This document shows positions 13,924-21,162 of a stretch of 62,047 nt of DNA, in pieces. Numbering within the stretch: the first letter of the stretch is position 1; every line of letters begins with the position of its first letter. Made by a program: the position numbers and the translations under genes. The notes under the pieces are model-generated. The model was not told the origin of the DNA. It searched no databases and was given only the letters and a program-made list of their open reading frames with translations. The DNA is from Gammaproteobacteria bacterium (GTDB lineage: Bacteria > Pseudomonadota > Gammaproteobacteria > Thiohalomonadales > Thiohalomonadaceae): assembly GCA_023228645.1 (NCBI GenBank), contig JALOAT010000020.1, positions 1-62,047 of the forward strand, read 5' to 3'.

Positions 13924-14051
13924 TCAGAGTCAAATGTCGAGTGATCTGTGTGAGTGAATCAGTAAGATGAGTGTATGATTATATTCGAATCAATGGTCCT
14001 GCTCAACACCGTATCAAAAAATATAAAATTTTTTTCACGGCCCGCAGGCCC

Positions 14052-14079
14052 ATTATACAGTATGAAAAAATACTGTCAA
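14052..14079 (-). promoter_or_regulatory. Consensus minus-strand promoter in the 13.8-14.5 kb gap
   Basis: TTGACA (14079-14074), 16-nt spacer, TATAAT (14057-14052): both boxes are perfect. The boxes are bridged by a dyad ACAGTAT-gaaaaa-ATACTGT (14057-14076), suggesting an operator. No minus-strand gene lies downstream; transcription would run through about 240 nt of gene-free DNA toward the 3' end of the Rnl1 gene, giving an antisense or small RNA. Confidence 0.5.
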
Positions 14080-14153
14080 TAAAAAAAGGCAAAGAAAATA
14101 GAGCTTTATTCACTTTTTTTAGCAGAATTTCGAACTTTAGTCAATAAAATACG

Positions 14154-14180
14154 CTGGATGAATACAACTTTTTCATCCAG
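14154..14180. repeat. Inverted repeat CTGGATGAA/TTCATCCAG
   Basis: Nine-base perfect arms with a 9-nt loop, between the minus-strand promoter at 14052 and the phased repeats at 14208. It could be a terminator-like hairpin or a protein site. Confidence 0.45.
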
Positions 14181-14207
14181 TCAAACTTTTAGTAATGCGA
14201 GGAAAAA

Positions 14208-14277
14208 TGTTGGTCAATGTTAGTAGATGGTGGCCAATGTTAGTAGGTGTTAGTAGAACAGAGTAGGTGTTAGTAAG
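14208..14277. repeat. Seven consecutive 10-bp units, consensus TGTTAGTAGR
   Basis: From 14208 the sequence divides exactly into 10-bp units. Units at 14218, 14238, 14248 and 14268 read TGTTAGTA(G/A), those at 14208 and 14228 are close variants, and the one at 14258 keeps only GTAGG. Spacing of one helical turn puts all copies on one DNA face, as in iterons or cooperative regulator arrays. It lies about 90 bp upstream of the first promoter of the MoxR gene. Confidence 0.65.
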
Positions 14278-14365
14278 TACATTATTATATAGCACGTCTG
14301 AAGGAAATATTTCAACCTTGTTAACGTTATTTTGTAGGGTTAACGAAAAAAAATGAAAAAAGTCA

Positions 14366-14394
14366 TTGACGGCCCTTGGTACATTTTATATAAG
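14366..14394 (+). promoter_or_regulatory. Distal promoter of the MoxR gene
   Basis: TTGACG, 17-nt spacer, TATAAG, followed by GGGC as in the rIIA promoters. A GTTAACG pair lies just upstream (14322-14346). Confidence 0.6.
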
Positions 14395-14448
14395 GGCGAT
14401 GTAACGACGCAGATGCACTAAAAAATTTGCAAAATGCAAAATTAGGTG

Positions 14449-14477
14449 TTGACGCAGAGTTACCGAATGCGTATAAC
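14449..14477 (+). promoter_or_regulatory. Proximal promoter of the MoxR gene
   Basis: TTGACG, 17-nt spacer, TATAAC, 34 nt before the ATG. A TTTGCA-aaa-TGCAAA-type dyad lies immediately upstream (about 14425-14441). Two tandem promoters suggest strong or timed expression. Confidence 0.6.
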
Positions 14478-14511
14478 GCAATTGTTCAACCATTGAGAAG
14501 GAAGAAGTTTA

Positions 14512-15633
14512 ATGCGTCCCATCGAAGTTTCTGAAGCAATTAGCGTTTACGCTACTGCTAACGTCCCCGTTATGCTGTGGGGACAGCCGGGCGTTGGCAA
14601 GTCGGACGTTGTCCGCCAGCTTGCTGCCAAGACCCCGGGCAAGTTCCTCAACCCGCTGACGGGCAAGAAGGAACGCAAGGTTTTCGACGTTCGCCTCGCA
14701 CTGCTGGATCCGACCGACCTGCGCGGCATTCCCTACTACGACCCCGAGATGAAGACCGCCCGCTGGGGCCAGTCCTGCATCCTTCCGATGATGGGCCGTG
14801 AGGAAGACGAGGATGCTATCCTGTTCCTCGACGAGATCAACTCCGCTCCCCCGGTTATCCAGGCAGCCGCTTACCAGCTTGTCCTCGACCGCAAGGTTGG
14901 CGAATACGAGCTTCCGAAGGGCGTGACGATTATCGCTGCTGGTAACCGCCAGTCCGACAAGGGCGTGGTGTTCCAGATGCCCACTCCGCTGCTCAACCGC
15001 TTTGCCCACATTGACTTTACGGTCAGCAACGACGACTGGATCGAATTCGCGGTCGGCGCCGGCATCCACCCCAGCATCATCGGCTTCATCAACTTCAAGA
15101 AGGATATGCTCAACAAGTTCGACAGCCGTGGCAAGAACTCCGCGTTCGCTACCCCGCGCGCCTGGGCGTTCCTGGACCGCGTTATCCGGGCTGCTGAAGC
15201 TGCTGGCACCAAGGACACGATGATCCGCAAGCTCGCAGACGGCGTGGTTGGTGAAGGCGCTGCTGTTGAGTTTATGAGCTACCGCAAGTCCGCGGAGAAG
15301 CTTCCGAACCCGGACAGCATCCTCGATGGAACGCTGAAGAAGCTTCCGGAAGATGTCAAGCAGGATATCAGCATCCACTTTGCGCTCGTGACCAGCCTGG
15401 TTGCGGCCATCAAGGAACGCTTCGAGAACGCCAACAAGAACCCCAAGGACGAGAAGTTCGCGAAGGCTGGTGGTAACTTCCTCAAGTTCCTTAACACGGA
15501 ACTCAAGGACGAGCTGACGCTGTTTGGCATCCGTTCAGCAATGAAGACTCACCAGGTTATGCTTGCTACTCTTCCCGAGTTCCGCACTGACGTTAACCAG
15601 AAGTTCCAGAAGGTGCTCTCAATGGTTGGCTAA
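14512..15633 (+). CDS. MoxR-type AAA+ ATPase
   Basis: The 373-residue protein shows Walker A GQPGVGKS (24-31), Walker B ILFLDEIN (103-110), sensor-1 IIAAGN (140-145) and an arginine finger in LLNRF (160-164), in MoxR order. MoxR ATPases act as chaperones that remodel partners bound through a VWA protein, and such a partner follows directly. AGAAGGAAGAAGTTTA precedes the ATG. The gene has two promoters and a strong terminator, and its codons are biased to GC-rich, presumably efficient, choices. Confidence 0.9.
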   Translation: MRPIEVSEAISVYATANVPVMLWGQPGVGKSDVVRQLAAKTPGKFLNPLTGKKERKVFDVRLALLDPTDLRGIPYYDPEMKTARWGQSCILPMMGREEDEDAILFLDEINSAPPVIQAAAYQLVLDRKVGEYELPKGVTIIAAGNRQSDKGVVFQMPTPLLNRFAHIDFTVSNDDWIEFAVGAGIHPSIIGFINFKKDMLNKFDSRGKNSAFATPRAWAFLDRVIRAAEAAGTKDTMIRKLADGVVGEGAAVEFMSYRKSAEKLPNPDSILDGTLKKLPEDVKQDISIHFALVTSLVAAIKERFENANKNPKDEKFAKAGGNFLKFLNTELKDELTLFGIRSAMKTHQVMLATLPEFRTDVNQKFQKVLSMVG

Positions 15634-15647
15634 TCCCCAACTATGTT

Positions 15648-15684
15648 GAGGGGTGGGGTTAATTTCTCCACCCCTCCTTTTTTG
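15648..15684 (+). terminator. Rho-independent terminator after MoxR
   Basis: AGGGGTGG pairs with CCACCCCT around an 11-nt loop, followed by CCTTTTTTG. It lies just before the promoter of the next gene, so the pair is separately transcribed. Confidence 0.8.
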
Positions 15685-15686
15685 TA

Positions 15687-15715
15687 TTGACTGAGTTGGC
15701 TTGTCACTGTATAAG
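15687..15715 (+). promoter_or_regulatory. Promoter of the VWA/metallopeptidase gene
   Basis: TTGACT, 17-nt spacer, TATAAG, 28 nt before the ATG. Confidence 0.65.
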
Positions 15716-15743
15716 ATAAGTCTAACAAGCAAAGGAACGCTAA

Positions 15744-16991
15744 ATGAGTAATCCTACCGCATCCGAGATTATGACCGCAGGCCGGTTTTTTATGATGCAG
15801 AAGTTTCCGTTCTTCGCTTACCTGCTCTTCAACCTCGAAGTTATTGAGCTCGGCGAGGATAACAATCCCTGGAAGCTTCAGACCGCTGCTGTTGACGGAA
15901 AGCGCTTCTGGTATAACCCTAGCTTCATCCAGGAAATTTACCAGGAAGGGCTCAAGGAGAGCAAGGAAATTGGTAACCACAAGGTGGCCTTCCTTTGCGC
16001 CCACGAAGTGATGCACTGTGCCCTTGGTCACTTGGGCCGCCGAATCGACCGCGATCCTGAAATCTGGAACCAGGCGGCAGACTACGCCATCAACGCGATG
16101 CTCGTTGAGGCGAAGCTCACTATGCCCAAAATTGGTCTGTATGACAAGAAATACAGCGGTTGGTCGGCAGAAGAGATTTATGACGACCTGCTCAAGAATC
16201 CGGACAAGACCAAAGGTAAGTCCACGCTGGACGTTCACGCTGGCCAACCTGGCTTCCCTGGCGAGGGTGATGGCCAGGGCCAGGATCCTAATGGCGGCGG
16301 CGACCCGGCTGATGCCCTGAGCCCTGAAGAGCTTCAGGACCTCAAGGACCAGTGGGAAGAGAATATGGTCCAGGCTGCCCAAAACTGCAAGGACGCTGGT
16401 AACATTCCGGCCGGCTTTGAGCGACTGATCAAGAAGATCACTGAGCCCAAGGTTAAGTGGAACGAATATATCGAGACTGTCATCAAGTCGCTCGTGCGTT
16501 CGGACTACACCTGGCGCATTCCGAACAAGCGGGTGTTCGCTAACGGCATTACTATGCCCAGCTTGGACTATGATGACTCCGTGGAGATTGGCATTGCGAT
16601 CGATATGAGCGGATCCATTAGCGACGAAGAAGCGGCTGTTTTCCTTGGGGAAATTAAGTCCATTATGGGACAGTTCACTAACTTCAAGATCCACATCGCT
16701 TGCTTCGATAGCGCTCTCCACGCGCCCGCAACGCTGGAGAGTGAGGAAGACCTGGATAACTACGAACCCAAGGGCGGTGGCGGTACCACCCCTATGGCGT
16801 GGTGGAACTGGGCTATGAAGCAGGATTGGTACGATACGGTCGGTACTGTGATTATGTTCACGGACGGCTACATTGGTGGTCCAGAGCACTGGGGTCCGGG
16901 TGAGGAGAAGAGCCCTAACACGATTTGGCTCGTGAAGGGCAGTGACTACGAGGGCCCATACGGTACCACGATCCTCTACGAAAAGCTCTAA
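15744..16991 (+). CDS. VWA-domain protein with putative metallopeptidase (DUF2201-like)
   Basis: The N-terminal half carries FLCAHEVMHCALGHLGRR (HExxH at 87-91 with a further His), the zinc motif of the putative metallopeptidase domain that precedes VWA-like domains in this family. A Gly/Pro/Asp-rich linker (about 165-192) follows. The C-terminal half has IAIDMSGSISDEE (MIDAS DxSxS at 287-291) and IMFTDGYIGG. It is the expected partner of the MoxR ATPase. The enzyme activity is unproven, and the target is unknown. AAAGGAACGCTAA precedes the ATG. Confidence 0.88.
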   Translation: MSNPTASEIMTAGRFFMMQKFPFFAYLLFNLEVIELGEDNNPWKLQTAAVDGKRFWYNPSFIQEIYQEGLKESKEIGNHKVAFLCAHEVMHCALGHLGRRIDRDPEIWNQAADYAINAMLVEAKLTMPKIGLYDKKYSGWSAEEIYDDLLKNPDKTKGKSTLDVHAGQPGFPGEGDGQGQDPNGGGDPADALSPEELQDLKDQWEENMVQAAQNCKDAGNIPAGFERLIKKITEPKVKWNEYIETVIKSLVRSDYTWRIPNKRVFANGITMPSLDYDDSVEIGIAIDMSGSISDEEAAVFLGEIKSIMGQFTNFKIHIACFDSALHAPATLESEEDLDNYEPKGGGGTTPMAWWNWAMKQDWYDTVGTVIMFTDGYIGGPEHWGPGEEKSPNTIWLVKGSDYEGPYGTTILYEKL

Positions 16992-17033
16992 CGGGCTCTC
17001 CATAGGGGCTTTCCCGTGCGCAAGTTAGCGTGG

Positions 17034-17072
17034 ATGGGGCTGGCAGGTAACTGTCGGCCCCATCGTTTTGGC
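17034..17072 (+). terminator. Terminator-like hairpin after the VWA gene
   Basis: GATGGGGC and GCCCCATC pair, enclosing a second small stem (GGCAG/CTGTC), followed by GTTTTGG. The short T-run makes it a moderate terminator. Confidence 0.55.
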
Positions 17073-17117
17073 TTGTGCTTTATCCACAGAAATGCACAAC
17101 TCGCCCTAAAATACTCA

Positions 17118-17145
17118 TTGACTCGTCGTTGGCATCTGCTATGTA
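17118..17145 (+). promoter_or_regulatory. Sigma70-like promoter of the 264-aa gene
   Basis: TTGACT, 16-nt spacer, TATGTA, 25 nt before the ATG at 17171. Confidence 0.5.
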
Positions 17146-17170
17146 GAAGATGCGTAGGAGGCGCACATCA

Positions 17171-17965
17171 ATGGATAATAAAGAATACAGTCTTAAAATT
17201 TTGACTAAGACTGGGAGTAACATTTTAGATCCAGATTATTTCGGATATAAGTCGCTGGAAAGGAAGCTCGGACGCGCCCCTATCCTCTCAGATTTTGATC
17301 GGTTTAGTCTCAACTCGTATGCTGAATATCAGGCAATCAATGAGCTCAAAGCCATATTGTCTGATCCCAGCAACACTATTCACATTCGTTTCAACCACGG
17401 TGCCCGCGCCGGATCGATTGCTCGCGTGTCTAACCCTGCTGATATTTTCAGGTCAGATACTACTGGGTATCGTGGCAGCGTTATGTTGGATTGGGATTGC
17501 AAGCTGGAAGTCGTCTGGGACGACAAGAAAACTTGGAAGTTCAAGTTCACTCGCCACGTTGATGACAAGGTTATTGGTGAAGGCAAGCATCACGATTTCT
17601 TGATCAATTACGCCGGGCCTAGCGTCAAATCCTTTGAAAAGAAGGAACGAGTCGAACTCCCGCCAGCGTATGTTGAAGACGCATATGGTCGTGAAATCCA
17701 AGTAGGCACTTGGGTTTTGGACAACCGGTTCAAGCTGGGCCGCATTGAGCGGATCAGTCACGCAGGCACCCTGTGGATTGATTTCCTCCAGCAATCTCTT
17801 GGATCCAAGTATGCAGTCAAGGGCCACGTGCAACAGTTTGGGCGTTCCCCTAGGGAATTGCTGGTGATGGAATTGCCTGATGGTTTCGAGACTACTGCAA
17901 TCATTATGGACAAGGACATTCGGGATTTCGTAATCACGCCCACATTCAAGTTTGGTTACGAATGA
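17171..17965 (+). CDS. Unknown protein, 264 aa
   Basis: The start MDNKEYS is preceded by AGGAGGCGCACATCA; earlier codons of the frame overlap the promoter. The protein looks beta-rich. One segment (GREIQVGTWVLDNRFKLGRIERISHAGTLWIDF, split by loops) has the feel of a small SH3/Tudor-like barrel near 188-225. No catalytic motif is seen. It begins a three-gene unit (ATGA overlap to the next). Confidence 0.65.
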   Translation: MDNKEYSLKILTKTGSNILDPDYFGYKSLERKLGRAPILSDFDRFSLNSYAEYQAINELKAILSDPSNTIHIRFNHGARAGSIARVSNPADIFRSDTTGYRGSVMLDWDCKLEVVWDDKKTWKFKFTRHVDDKVIGEGKHHDFLINYAGPSVKSFEKKERVELPPAYVEDAYGREIQVGTWVLDNRFKLGRIERISHAGTLWIDFLQQSLGSKYAVKGHVQQFGRSPRELLVMELPDGFETTAIIMDKDIRDFVITPTFKFGYE

Positions 17966-18345
17966 CCAAGGAAGAATTCCTTGAGAAATACGAACACCGG
18001 AGACCATTCCTAGAATGGTGCTCCGGTGGGATGGATGGTGGCAATTGCTGGGGTGACGAGGCCACTGAAATCTACCCGGATGAAGAACCCAAAATTGACG
18101 ATGCCATCTGGGATTTCTTGAATCTATTCACAGACAATGTATCTGACCAGGAGTTTGCGGCTATTAAATATGCGCCCGGGCTTGAGGTAGAAAAGGAATG
18201 GACAGATAACGAGTATTATGGTAACTATTACTACCGCCATTCTAAAACTATTGACCTTGAGGTAATTTGGCCCTTCATTGAATTAATCATTGACGTGCCT
18301 GAATCAGATGCTAGAAAGGCGCATTATATTTTGATGGAGGATTGA
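17962..18345 (+). CDS. Acidic protein, 127 aa
   Basis: It is strongly acidic with many Trp and Tyr (FLEWCSGGMDGGNCWGDEATEIYPDEEP, split by loops), predicted mixed alpha/beta. Its ATG overlaps the previous stop (ATGA), and its stop is 1 nt before the next ATG, so all three genes are one unit. No family is recognised. Confidence 0.6.
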   Translation: MTKEEFLEKYEHRRPFLEWCSGGMDGGNCWGDEATEIYPDEEPKIDDAIWDFLNLFTDNVSDQEFAAIKYAPGLEVEKEWTDNEYYGNYYYRHSKTIDLEVIWPFIELIIDVPESDARKAHYILMED

Positions 18346-18346
18346 T

Positions 18347-18631
18347 ATGAAGAAATACAATCGGAATATCAATGTGAAAATTTACCACTCTGTGGAAGAA
18401 ATTTATGACTCCGTCAACAACGACCCCAAGCGCCCTGGCTTCCAGATAGCTTATCTGGATCGCTCCTCTAACACTAAAACCAAACAAGCCTGGATGCAGC
18501 ACCTTATTCAAAATGGTTACTCTGTTGCAGAGATAGCAGAGAAACGGCCCCACCTCGGTAACGAGGAATATGTCGCACTCATCATCAAGGCTGGCCCTGC
18601 TGATGTGCTGGCTTTGAAATTTTGTTTCTGA
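18347..18631 (+). CDS. Unknown protein, 94 aa
   Basis: A basic N-terminus (MKKYNRNINVKIYHSVEEIY) precedes a helical segment KTKQAWMQHLIQNGYSVAEIAEKRPHL that could be a small helix-turn-helix-like unit. ATGGAGGATTG precedes the start. It is the last gene of its unit; the stop lies 6 nt before the next -35 box. Confidence 0.55.
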   Translation: MKKYNRNINVKIYHSVEEIYDSVNNDPKRPGFQIAYLDRSSNTKTKQAWMQHLIQNGYSVAEIAEKRPHLGNEEYVALIIKAGPADVLALKFCF

Positions 18632-18637
18632 TTTTTG

Positions 18638-18666
18638 TTGACGCTCGTAGCAAAAACAAATAGACG
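18638..18666 (+). promoter_or_regulatory. Promoter of the DUF932-like gene with CAAAAACAAAT element
   Basis: TTGACG, 17-nt spacer, weak TAGACG. The spacer holds CGTAGCAAAAACAAAT, one mismatch from the element repeated at 19622 and 31008. Confidence 0.4.
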
Positions 18667-18695
18667 GGTGGCATAGCAAGCAAGGAGTAATTGAA

Positions 18696-19532
18696 ATGGC
18701 ACGTATGAATTTCGTTACCGCAGTCAAGACCGGCCTCACGATCGACCAGATCCGCGAAGCCGCCCCCTCAGTGTTCAACCTTCACGCTCACGAAAGCCGT
18801 AGCGAGCGTTACAATGTGGCGCCCACTGTCGAGGTCGTGGAAGCTATGATGGCTGATGGCTTCAAGGTTGTCCTTGCAGGGCAGCAGCGGAGCCGCTCTG
18901 CAGACAAGCTGCTCTTCACTCGCCACGTGCTGCGCCTCCGTAAAGACGGCGTCCACAGCATCAATGATTGCTTCCCTGAAGTGATCCTCACTAACAGCCA
19001 CGATGGCTCCTCGAGCTATCGCCTGATGTTCGGTATGTTCCGCTCGCTTTGCCAGACCCAGCTGTCGGTAGGTGATGCGACGATTGCCGGCCAGAAGGTC
19101 ACTCATAGCGCCAAGGACACTGCTGAAAAAGTGGTTGAAGGTGCAAATGATGTGCTGGCCAAGACCCCTGTCCTCAAGGAAGCTATGGACAAGTGGCTGG
19201 GTATTGACCTCACGGAGAAGGAGCAGGAACTCCTTGCCAAGCAGGCACTGACTCTCCACTATGGCGATCGCGTCCCTCCGATTACTGAGCACGAAGTCCT
19301 GCGCGCGACTACTCGTTACGATGAAGGCGCCAGCCTCTGGAACACCTTTCTCCGGATCCAGAAGAATCTCACGGAGGGCGGCATTGTTTACCAGCGCACT
19401 GGTGGTAAGCACAAGCGCGGCACCACTCGTGGCATCCGGGGCATTCACCGTAGCCTCCAGTTCAACCGCAAGCTCTGGGACCTGGCATCGGCTACTGCTG
19501 AGATGGCGCCGTCTTCGACTCCAGCAGTATAA
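18696..19532 (+). CDS. DUF932-like protein
   Basis: A 278-residue protein. SERYNVAPTVEVVEAMMADGFKVVLAGQ (start of the domain), FPEVILTNSHDGSSSYRLMFGMFRSLC and a C-terminal KLWDLA follow the pattern of the DUF932 phage/plasmid family (sxrY..vpt...i..L...Gf..., elvl.NShDGss...l..g.fRlvC). The biochemical role of the family is not known; it is common on plasmids and large phages. It has its own promoter and an excellent terminator. Confidence 0.75.
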   Translation: MARMNFVTAVKTGLTIDQIREAAPSVFNLHAHESRSERYNVAPTVEVVEAMMADGFKVVLAGQQRSRSADKLLFTRHVLRLRKDGVHSINDCFPEVILTNSHDGSSSYRLMFGMFRSLCQTQLSVGDATIAGQKVTHSAKDTAEKVVEGANDVLAKTPVLKEAMDKWLGIDLTEKEQELLAKQALTLHYGDRVPPITEHEVLRATTRYDEGASLWNTFLRIQKNLTEGGIVYQRTGGKHKRGTTRGIRGIHRSLQFNRKLWDLASATAEMAPSSTPAV

Positions 19533-19539
19533 CAATTAA

Positions 19540-19568
19540 AAAGGAGGGTTAACGCCCTCCTTTTTTTC
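19540..19568 (+). terminator. Rho-independent terminator
   Basis: GGAGGG-TTAAC-GCCCTCC followed by TTTTTTT, directly after the DUF932-like gene. The loop contains the GTTAACG motif found repeatedly in this genome region. Confidence 0.9.
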
Positions 19569-19577
19569 TGATCATCC

Positions 19578-19641
19578 ATCTGTTAACTTTACTAATTAAC
19601 GTTAACAAAAATCAGAAGGTTTTTTCGTCGCAAAAACAAAT
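19578..19641. repeat. GTTAAC motifs and 20-bp repeat element
   Basis: TGTTAAC and AATTAACGTTAACA occur at 19579-19610. They are followed by TTTTCGTCGCAAAAACAAAT (19622-19641), which is repeated exactly at 31008-31027. Both copies sit upstream of a TTGAC promoter. Confidence 0.55.
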
Positions 19642-19646
19642 TAGGA

Positions 19647-19674
19647 TTGACTCTGCTTCGAATTAGCTTATAAC
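19647..19674 (+). promoter_or_regulatory. Promoter of the AAA ATPase gene
   Basis: TTGACT, 16-nt spacer, TATAAC, 20 nt before the ATG and 5 nt after the repeated 20-bp element. Confidence 0.6.
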
Positions 19675-19693
19675 TCTTGAACAAGGAGATTTT

Positions 19694-20434
19694 ATGAGCA
19701 CCCTCGAACGTTTAAAGGCGCAGTTCAATGTGATGGAGGATATCGTTGGCAAAGTTGCCTCCGGTAACCTCCGCGGGCTCATCATTACTGGTCCTGCTGG
19801 CATTGGTAAAACCTTCAACGTCCTCAAAACCCTCAAGGATTATCAGCTCTATGTCGCTCCCCTAGCTGGCATCCAGGCTGAGATTGAGGTTTGTGCCGGG
19901 CATATGACGACCGTAGGGCTAGTGCAAGCGCTGTGGCGTAATCGCCAAGAGGCTAACACCTTAGTGCTTGATGATATCGACACTGTGCTTGATACGCTCG
20001 ATGCTATCAACATTCTCAAGGCGGCGCTTGATACTGGCAGTCAGCGTCACGTGTCGTATATGACTCAGAATGCTGCATTGCGTAAAGCAGGCATCCCTCA
20101 GCATTTCAATTTCAATGGTGCAATTATCTTGATCACAAACCAGGATATGGAAAATTGCAAGGGCAAGATGGCTCCCCATTTCAAGGCATTGGTGAGCCGC
20201 TGCTTCTATTTCGATCTCGGCTTTGAGGGTCGTGAAGACTGTATGACTTGGATCCAGCACGTTTCCGAAACTACTGGTATGCTGGGTGATGCAAAGAAAA
20301 CTTCGGATATCCTCCGTTATATGCGTCGCAACTTGAAGGACATTCGCGAGCTTAGCTTGCGCACTGCCGTCAAGCTTTCGTCCATTTACGGCAAAGGCTG
20401 GAAGGAAGTGGCTGATTTTACGGTGTTGACATAG
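19694..20434 (+). CDS. AAA-type ATPase, 246 aa
   Basis: Walker A GPAGIGKT (33-40), Walker B TLVLDDID (89-96) and sensor-1-like IILITNQD (about 141-148) define an AAA ATPase of the DnaC/IstB or clamp-loader size class. A phage AAA protein with this layout may load a helicase or remodel a protein. No extra DNA-binding domain is visible; the C-terminal 60 residues look like a helical lid (RYMRRNLKDIRELSLRTAVKL, split by loops). CAAGGAGATTTT precedes the ATG. Confidence 0.82.
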   Translation: MSTLERLKAQFNVMEDIVGKVASGNLRGLIITGPAGIGKTFNVLKTLKDYQLYVAPLAGIQAEIEVCAGHMTTVGLVQALWRNRQEANTLVLDDIDTVLDTLDAINILKAALDTGSQRHVSYMTQNAALRKAGIPQHFNFNGAIILITNQDMENCKGKMAPHFKALVSRCFYFDLGFEGREDCMTWIQHVSETTGMLGDAKKTSDILRYMRRNLKDIRELSLRTAVKLSSIYGKGWKEVADFTVLT

Positions 20435-20482
20435 GATTCAAAATATTATATCAGCCGTGATATTGCTACAAGGAAAGGAAAT

Positions 20483-20641
20483 ATGAAGTACAATTATCGC
20501 CAGTACGATGAGGAAGATTACAGCCTGGGTGATGAATACCGGGATAGTAAGCGTTCCCGTCGTGACAAGCGCGCTCGTGGCAAATATCGCCGCGACTCAT
20601 TTGAAGGTCGTGATCGCGATGATGATTGGGGATGGAACTGA
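20483..20641 (+). CDS. Highly charged 52-aa protein
   Basis: The 52-codon frame (MKYNYRQYDEEDYSLGDEYR then SKRSRRDKRARGKYRRDSFE) has AGGAAAGGAAAT upstream, and its TGA overlaps the next ATG (TGATG). Nearly two thirds of residues are charged or Tyr, so it is probably disordered; alternating acidic and basic blocks would fit RNA binding or phase separation, which is inference. Confidence 0.6.
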   Translation: MKYNYRQYDEEDYSLGDEYRDSKRSRRDKRARGKYRRDSFEGRDRDDDWGWN

Positions 20642-21108
20642 TGGAAATCGTCCCCAGCCCGCCAATTCCAGCCCCTGAGCTGCCACCGGTCAAGGTGTAC
20701 AAACATCCTTTCCTTATGAGAACGATGTTCGCTCTCGGACTGGGTTTGATCGGCGCGGCGATAACTTTCGCATTTGGATACTATTTGGTCCTAGGTGCAG
20801 CACCATTGATGATGAACTATGTCATCACGATGTCTGGTATTGCTTTTGTGCTGATGGGCTCAATGTATTTTTGGATGGATCTCTCCAAGCCTACAGTTAC
20901 CCTGGAAGAGATGTGGTTCCGTAAACGCTTGGATCAAGCCCGCCATTGCGACACTCGTGTTGCTCAACTCAAAGCAGACTATGCTTTGCTGGAAGCGGCT
21001 GCTGATAGTCTGTATAATTCCCTAGGCAAGGAAGGCTTTGCAAAGCTGAAGGATGCTGACATCATCAATCACGCTGTCGAACTTGCTCGCAAAAAAACTG
21101 TTGACTGA
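20641..21108 (+). CDS. Membrane protein, 155 aa, two helices plus coiled tail
   Basis: A proline-rich N-terminus (PSPPIPAPELPPV) precedes two membrane helices (about 30-52 and 58-80: MFALGLGLIGAAITFAFGYY, YVITMSGIAFVLMGSMYFWM) and a helical cytoplasmic tail (RVAQLKADYALLEAAADSLY). It starts at the TGATG overlap with the 52-aa gene. It lies before rIIA; since T4 rIIA is membrane-associated, a partnership is conceivable but unproven. Confidence 0.65.
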   Translation: MEIVPSPPIPAPELPPVKVYKHPFLMRTMFALGLGLIGAAITFAFGYYLVLGAAPLMMNYVITMSGIAFVLMGSMYFWMDLSKPTVTLEEMWFRKRLDQARHCDTRVAQLKADYALLEAAADSLYNSLGKEGFAKLKDADIINHAVELARKKTVD

Positions 21109-21128
21109 CATTTCTGCCCTGCTATAAG
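21101..21128 (+). promoter_or_regulatory. Promoter of the first rIIA-like gene
   Basis: TTGACT, 16-nt spacer, TATAAG, then GGC. The -35 overlaps the last codons and TGA of the upstream membrane protein gene. Confidence 0.65.
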
Positions 21129-21162
21129 GGCAAGGTATTCCACGCTAAACAAAGGATTAGTA

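Noticed and set aside
14509..17003. Long minus-strand frames opposite the MoxR and VWA genes
   Set aside because: Codon bias in these strongly biased genes leaves antisense frames open; the sense proteins have complete family motifs.
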